DNA of 64,000 bases. Source: Bacteroidota bacterium (GTDB lineage: Bacteria > Bacteroidota > Ignavibacteria > Kapaibacteriales > Kapaibacteriaceae). The stretch covers positions 808,117 through 872,116 of the forward strand of contig JAFDZT010000004.1 of NCBI GenBank assembly GCA_018266735.1, given 5' to 3'. The notes beneath the pieces were generated by a model. The model did not search any database. It worked only from the letters and a program-made list of their open reading frames with translations, and had not been told where the DNA came from. Shown one piece after another: positions 60,129 through 64,000 of this stretch. Position numbers and translations under genes: made by a program. Positions within the stretch are counted from its first letter, which is position 1, and each line of letters opens with the position of its first letter.

Positions 60129-60542
60129 ATGTCTCGAACATTGAACAAGGTCATGCTGATCGGCAACGTCGGCAAAGACCCCGAAGTGAACTTCACGCCG
60201 AGTGGCGTGAAAGTGGCACAGTTCCGTTTGGCCACGTCGGAGACGTGGAAAGACAAAGAAGGGTCGCTGCAGGAACACACCGATTGGCATACGGTGATCG
60301 CATGGCGCGGACTGGCGGATGTGGTCGAAAAGCTCGTCCGTCGCGGATCGCGCGTCTACGTTGAGGGCAAGATCCAATCGCGCACCTTCGAAGATCGCGA
60401 AGGCAACAAACGATACGTCACCGAGATCGTGGCGGACAATTTGTTGTTGCTCGATGCGAAGCGCCCCGATCAACCGGGTGGTCACAGCGAAAGCGAGCAT
60501 GCCGAATCCTCATCTGCCAACTCCGACGAGATCCCGTTCTAG
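60129..60542 (+). CDS. ssb: Single-stranded DNA-binding protein
   Basis: A 137-residue OB-fold protein. MSRTLNKVMLIGNVGKDPEV starts the family; FRLATSETWKDKEG, HTVIAWRGLADVVEKLVRRG and VYVEGKIQSRTFEDREGN follow. The tail is polar and acidic and ends DEIPF, the tip that recruits replication and repair proteins. A hairpin terminator follows. Confidence 0.95.
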   Translation: MSRTLNKVMLIGNVGKDPEVNFTPSGVKVAQFRLATSETWKDKEGSLQEHTDWHTVIAWRGLADVVEKLVRRGSRVYVEGKIQSRTFEDREGNKRYVTEIVADNLLLLDAKRPDQPGGHSESEHAESSSANSDEIPF

Positions 60543-60570
60543 GAGTGCACACCACCGTCGATCACGAATG

Positions 60571-60605
60571 AAAGGGCGTCCATTGGGACGCCCTTTCTTA
60601 TTTTG
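60571..60605 (+). terminator. Rho-independent terminator after ssb
   Basis: An 11-base perfect stem (AAAGGGCGTCC at 60571-60581 with GGACGCCCTTT at 60586-60596), 4-base loop, then CTTATTTTG. Confidence 0.9.
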
Positions 60606-60610
60606 CACCC

Positions 60611-61555
60611 ATGGAAGTTTCCCGCAGTACAGAGATCAAGGTTGGGATCGTTACCCTTGCCGCCCTTCTCCTTGCCCTTGGTGGGTTCATGGTTGGAAAG
60701 GGGATCAGCTTTTCGCCGAACGAGAAGATCGTGATGTTCCGCCTGCCAACGTCGGGCGGACTCGACAACAGTTCGCCGATCGTTGTGAACGGCGTGACGC
60801 GTGGCAAGGTGAAGGAGATCAAGAATGAGAACGGCAGCGTTTTGGTGTTCGCCTCGGTGAACGATGTGAGCGACCTTCACGCCGATGCCACCGCACGTGT
60901 CTCCATCCTGGAGATCACGGGCGGCAAGAAGGTCGAGATCCATCCCGGCACCGACGCAGCCCCGCTTGATCTCTCGAAGGAGATCCCGGGCGTGGTGGCT
61001 GCCGATATCGGAAGCTTGGTGGGTATGCTCGGCGACGCTGGCGATGATGCGAAGCGCGTCCTCCGTCGCGTCGACACGATCACGGCGGCCCTCACCGCAC
61101 TTCTCTCCGACGGCACCGTGATCGCCAACGTGAAGACAATGGCCGACGATGGTGCTGTGGCTCTCCACAATGCACGTCTGTTGCTTGAAGACAATCGTGC
61201 AGATCTGAACGTGGCCGTGAAGAATCTCCGCATGATCAGCGAAGACGTGCGCCGCATCATCGACAAGAACGATCCGAAGCTCACAGCCCTGCTCGACAAG
61301 CTCGATCGGACGATCTCCAGTGCCGATGGGACCATTGCACGTGCTGATGGCGCCATCATCAAGGCCGACACCCTGCTCAAGAACGTGAACGATGTGATCG
61401 TCTCCGTAAAGACCAACGACGGTCTGGTCCACCGCATCCTCTACGATACCGTGTTCGCCAACCGACTCGACACCACCATCTATTCCCTGCGCAAGTTCAT
61501 CAATGGTGCACGTGCCAATGGTGTGAACGTGAACGTTGGGATCGGACACAAGTAA
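60611..61555 (+). CDS. MCE/MlaD-family lipid-transport protein
   Basis: A 314-residue protein with one N-terminal membrane span (VGIVTLAALLLALGGFMVG) and then the MCE domain (GLDNSSPIVVNGVTRGKVKEI; ATARVSILEITGGKKVEIHPG). The remaining part is a long helical region (RVDTITAALTALL, LDKLDRTISSADGTIARAD). MlaD-type proteins carry lipids between membranes with an MlaEF transporter. No mlaE or mlaF gene is in the window. The O-methyltransferase gene begins directly at its stop. Confidence 0.88.
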   Translation: MEVSRSTEIKVGIVTLAALLLALGGFMVGKGISFSPNEKIVMFRLPTSGGLDNSSPIVVNGVTRGKVKEIKNENGSVLVFASVNDVSDLHADATARVSILEITGGKKVEIHPGTDAAPLDLSKEIPGVVAADIGSLVGMLGDAGDDAKRVLRRVDTITAALTALLSDGTVIANVKTMADDGAVALHNARLLLEDNRADLNVAVKNLRMISEDVRRIIDKNDPKLTALLDKLDRTISSADGTIARADGAIIKADTLLKNVNDVIVSVKTNDGLVHRILYDTVFANRLDTTIYSLRKFINGARANGVNVNVGIGHK

Positions 61556-62227
61556 GTGGCCACGAACAGCACGTTCCTCACCGAGGATTCCAACTCCTAC
61601 ATCACCGAGTTGTTCTCGACCGAGGATGCATTCCTTCGTGACCTGAACGCACAAGCCTGTGCGCAAGGCATTCCCGCCATCTCCATCTCTCCGGAGCAAA
61701 CGGGATTCCTGCAAGTGTACCTGCGGTCGATGCAGGCACGACGCGTGCTCGAGATCGGTTCGCTGGCCGGCTACAGCGCCATCACCATGGCACGAGCTCT
61801 TGCGGCGAACGGCAGTGTCGTATGCTGCGAGCTCATGTCGGAATGGGGAGACTTCATCGAGAAGAAGGCACGTGAAGCAGGACTCGGCAGCGTGATCTCC
61901 GTGCAACGAGGGCCGGCCCTTGCCACCCTCCAACGCCTTTGCGACGAGGGCACCGAACCGTTCGACGTGATCTTCATCGATGCCGATAAACCCAACTACG
62001 TGAACTATGTGCAGGCCGCATGGCCGCTCTTGCGTGTTGGTGGCGTGATCATCGGCGACAACGCCCTGGCCTGGGGTCATGTGACGAACGAAAACACTGA
62101 ATTCGAGCCGCACAACGTCAGAGGCATTCGGGCCTTCAACCATTTCATGGCCCACCACGCCAAGCTTCAGAGCACACTCGTACCGCTTGGCGATGGAATG
62201 ACGATCGGGATCAAACTGGAGCACTAG
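61556..62227 (+). CDS. Class I SAM-dependent O-methyltransferase (catechol/caffeoyl-CoA type)
   Basis: A 223-residue enzyme. VLEIGSLAGYSAITMARAL binds SAM; FDVIFIDADKPNYVNYVQA holds the metal-binding Asp-Ala-Asp-Lys; VIIGDNALAWGHV and VRGIRAFNHFM match the family end. It methylates a hydroxyl of a catechol-like small molecule with a divalent metal. The GTG start follows directly after the MCE stop. Substrate unknown. Confidence 0.92.
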   Translation: MATNSTFLTEDSNSYITELFSTEDAFLRDLNAQACAQGIPAISISPEQTGFLQVYLRSMQARRVLEIGSLAGYSAITMARALAANGSVVCCELMSEWGDFIEKKAREAGLGSVISVQRGPALATLQRLCDEGTEPFDVIFIDADKPNYVNYVQAAWPLLRVGGVIIGDNALAWGHVTNENTEFEPHNVRGIRAFNHFMAHHAKLQSTLVPLGDGMTIGIKLEH

Positions 62228-62231
62228 ACCA

Positions 62232-63632
62232 ATGCGTTTCTTCGTCGGCGTTCTGCTTGCATGCACGATCCTCGTTGGATGCAAGAGCACGCACTCGCTC
62301 GATACATCGTTCGACCTTCGCGAAGGCAGCGAACGCATGAAGCAATTGGTCTTCACCACCACACGCAACATCGACTCGGTGGACGTGCAGAAGCTGATGG
62401 TGGATGTGTGGAAGGTGGAACACTATGCGTATCCCGATACCATCAAGCTCTTCGTGCGTGTGCTCGACAGTACGGGCAATGTGATCACACACATGGCCCA
62501 GCCCTATGCCAAGCCGGGAGCGCCGAACTACTTCTCGCATCTGCGCGAATCGCTCGGTGCGAAACGTCGCAAGAAGATCGTCGACGTGTCGCCATTCACC
62601 GTACGCGAGTTCGGCGAGCAAGACTCCATTCCGACCTCCATCGCACTGGCCGTGGACTACAGCGGTTCGATGAAGGGCGTGCTCTCGTGGATCGAACAAG
62701 GCACGGAGATCTTCATCTCGCTCATGCGTCCGTGCGATCGCATCTCGCTCACGACGTTCGCCAAGGACATCACGCCGGTCTTCCCGCTCACGTCCGACAC
62801 TTCCGCAATGCTGCGTGCCTATCGCGAGCATCGAAAGAAAGCGCCCGGCATGTACACGTCGTCGATCGACGGCTTGATGAAGGCCCTCACGTCGCTGGAC
62901 ACCGTCCCCATCGAGCAACCCAAGGTGTGCGTCTTCTTCACCGATGGCGACGAGAACACATCGTTCGCCAAGATGTCCGACATCTTCGACTACGCCGTGA
63001 AGAAGAACATCAGCATCTACTGTGTGGGCTTCGGCTATGCACAGGATGAGCCGCTCGAAGCACTGTCGCTCTACACCGGCGGCAAGTACTATCACGCCTA
63101 CTCGAAGGCCGAGCTCAATCAGATCTTCATGGACATCTATCGGTCACTCCGCAACTACTACCTTATCACGTATCACCCTCCGCAGTACGATGGTCTGCAC
63201 GTTGCAGAGCTCAGTATCACGGTGCCGGGAAGGGATAGTATGGTGGCAAGGGCAACGTATGATAAGACGCCATTGAATCCATTGTCACCCACCGATGAGT
63301 TCACGAGAGGGATCCTCTTCGCCTACAACAAGGCAGACATCGATTCCACTTCGCTCCATATCATCGACGAGATCGCCGATGCACTCGAGCGCTTTGAGCG
63401 CGTCGAGCTTGAGATCCAGGGACATACCGACAACATCGGTGGCGAAGAGTTCAATGCCAAGCTTTCGTTGGCGCGGGCAGAGGCCGTGAAGTCGGCCCTG
63501 ATCTCCCGTGGCATCGAAGAACGCCGACTTCGTACGAAAGGCTACGGCTTTATGCTCCCCGTGGCATCGAACGAGACAGAAGAAGGTCGCGCCCAAAACC
63601 GTCGAACCGTCTTTAAGATCCTGCGCAAGTAA
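62232..63632 (+). CDS. Lipoprotein with VWA and OmpA domains
   Basis: A 466-residue protein with lipoprotein signal (LLACTILVGCKS). Residues 130-310 form a von Willebrand A domain with the metal site DYSGS and FFTDGDENTS. Residues 350-466 form an OmpA/MotB peptidoglycan-binding domain (FAYNKADIDSTSLHIIDEIA; IQGHTDNIGGEEFN; AQNRRTVFKIL). It links an adhesion- or assembly-type domain to the cell wall. AGGAGCAC-like sequence before the ATG is weak. Confidence 0.9.
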   Translation: MRFFVGVLLACTILVGCKSTHSLDTSFDLREGSERMKQLVFTTTRNIDSVDVQKLMVDVWKVEHYAYPDTIKLFVRVLDSTGNVITHMAQPYAKPGAPNYFSHLRESLGAKRRKKIVDVSPFTVREFGEQDSIPTSIALAVDYSGSMKGVLSWIEQGTEIFISLMRPCDRISLTTFAKDITPVFPLTSDTSAMLRAYREHRKKAPGMYTSSIDGLMKALTSLDTVPIEQPKVCVFFTDGDENTSFAKMSDIFDYAVKKNISIYCVGFGYAQDEPLEALSLYTGGKYYHAYSKAELNQIFMDIYRSLRNYYLITYHPPQYDGLHVAELSITVPGRDSMVARATYDKTPLNPLSPTDEFTRGILFAYNKADIDSTSLHIIDEIADALERFERVELEIQGHTDNIGGEEFNAKLSLARAEAVKSALISRGIEERRLRTKGYGFMLPVASNETEEGRAQNRRTVFKILRK

Positions 63633-63637
63633 CAGCG

Positions 63638-63645
63638 TATCTTTG
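63638..63645 (+). promoter_or_regulatory. -7 box (TATCTTTG) of the FAD oxidoreductase gene
   Basis: Exact TAnnTTTG, 3 bases before the ATG at 63649, so a leaderless transcript or use of the next ATG (63655) is likely. Confidence 0.5.
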
Positions 63646-63648
63646 CGC

Positions 63649-64000
63649 ATGGCCATGTCCCCTATCATGTCGCTCTTCAAGCGTGCGATCGCCCGATACA
63701 ATGGCGACACGCCGATGAGTGATACGCAACGTTCCCGACGTGCCTTCCTCGGTGCAGCTGCGACCTCCGTTGCCATTGTCTCTTGTAGCAAACCATCGGA
63801 GATCTTTGCTCCCGGCATTCGTATCGCCATTGTTGGTGGTGGCCTTGCCGGTCTGCATTGCGCATGGCAGTTGCAACGCAAAGGTCTTCGGGCCGATGTC
63901 TACGAAGCGTCGATGCGAACAGGCGGACGGATCCTGACCGGTCGTGATATCATTGCTCCGGGCTCGATCACGGAACTCGGTGGAGAGTTCATCGACACGG
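63649..64000 (+). CDS. FAD-dependent amine oxidase-like protein, Tat-exported, 3' end cut by window edge
   Basis: 117 codons are visible and the frame stays open to the window end. The N-terminus has SRRAFLGAAATSVAIVSCS, a twin-arginine signal with a lipobox-like end. After that, IRIAIVGGGLAGLHCAWQL is the FAD-binding GxGxxG loop; DVYEAS and RTGGRILTG are the next two FAD-contact blocks of the monoamine oxidase family. Starts at 63649, 63655 and 63715 are all possible. A substrate cannot be assigned from this part. Confidence 0.8.
   Translation, partial: MAMSPIMSLFKRAIARYNGDTPMSDTQRSRRAFLGAAATSVAIVSCSKPSEIFAPGIRIAIVGGGLAGLHCAWQLQRKGLRADVYEASMRTGGRILTGRDIIAPGSITELGGEFIDT

Noticed and set aside
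60539-62371. A 610-codon minus-strand open frame opposite the MCE and O-methyltransferase genes
   Set aside because: High-GC codon bias leaves long antisense frames open; both plus-strand genes have strong family motifs, while this frame has none.

Overview
The window is a dense, mostly unidirectional-block bacterial chromosome segment of about 58-60 percent GC by eye, with 68 protein genes, many joined by ATGA or GTGA stop/start overlaps. No rRNA, tRNA, phage, insertion sequence or CRISPR array was recognised. Several secreted proteins end in a type IX secretion-like C-terminal sorting domain. Promoters fit the Bacteroidota-type TTG-N19-TAnnTTTG pattern, often as TAnnTTCG. An Rpb6-like RNA polymerase omega subunit and an LpxH lipid A enzyme indicate a Gram-negative cell. 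Together these suggest a high-GC relative of Bacteroidota/Chlorobiota, plausibly Ignavibacteria or Kapabacteria. That placement is inference, since no ribosomal gene is present.

Layout. 1-1.9 kb: arsenosugar cassette on the minus strand (CMD-family protein, ArsS, glycosyltransferase cut by the edge). 2-5.2 kb: secreted DUF1800/DUF1501 pair. 5.2-7.7 kb: membrane protein, zinc-type CDF exporter and CdsA. 7.7-11.6 kb: degenerate hydroxyacyl-CoA dehydrogenase homologue, HAD phosphatase, T9SS cargo, FMN reductase and pirin. 11.6-18 kb (minus): P-type ATPase, HutH, LuxR-type HTH with an ATP-grasp ligase, and LpxH. 18-24 kb: PanB, a cytochrome-like lipoprotein, a PsbP/MOG1-like lipoprotein, a CxxCH-bearing outer-membrane protein with a Rieske protein, and an RNA cytosine methyltransferase. 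24-28.5 kb: T9SS cargo, DCC protein, RpoZ and CoaBC. 28.5-36.2 kb: a long tightly packed run (ABC-F, SIMPL, GT2, TPR, Dcd, DUF1684, lipoprotein, UbiA-like). 36.2-40.8 kb: a sigma factor, then a sulfur block (Crp/Fnr regulator, CstB-like persulfide dioxygenase-rhodanese, S51 peptidase, rhodanese, TauE/SafE exporter). 40.8-43.1 kb: Der and a repeat-flanked four-helix-bundle gene. 43.1-48.8 kb (minus): M16 homologue, DcuC, cysteine desulfurase, MoxR and a secreted protein. 48.9-55.4 kb: two SDRs, acylphosphatase, patatin-Omp85, a HIT-membrane-rhodanese fusion and a sigma-54 activator. 55.3-64 kb: cyclase, envelope proteins, SSB, MCE protein, O-methyltransferase, VWA-OmpA lipoprotein and a truncated FAD oxidoreductase.

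The least ordinary content is two families of short tandem repeats scattered between and inside genes. A heptamer (GTGACRA) occurs at four sites, one in frame inside the ABC-F gene and one forming a gene's C-terminus. A purine-rich undecamer (GAGAAGKAAAA) occurs at three sites, two of them in inverted orientation around the four-helix-bundle gene. Other points are the HIT-membrane-rhodanese fusion, a CRP-type operator in front of the CstB-like gene, and -7 promoter boxes lying so close to start codons that leaderless mRNAs are likely.
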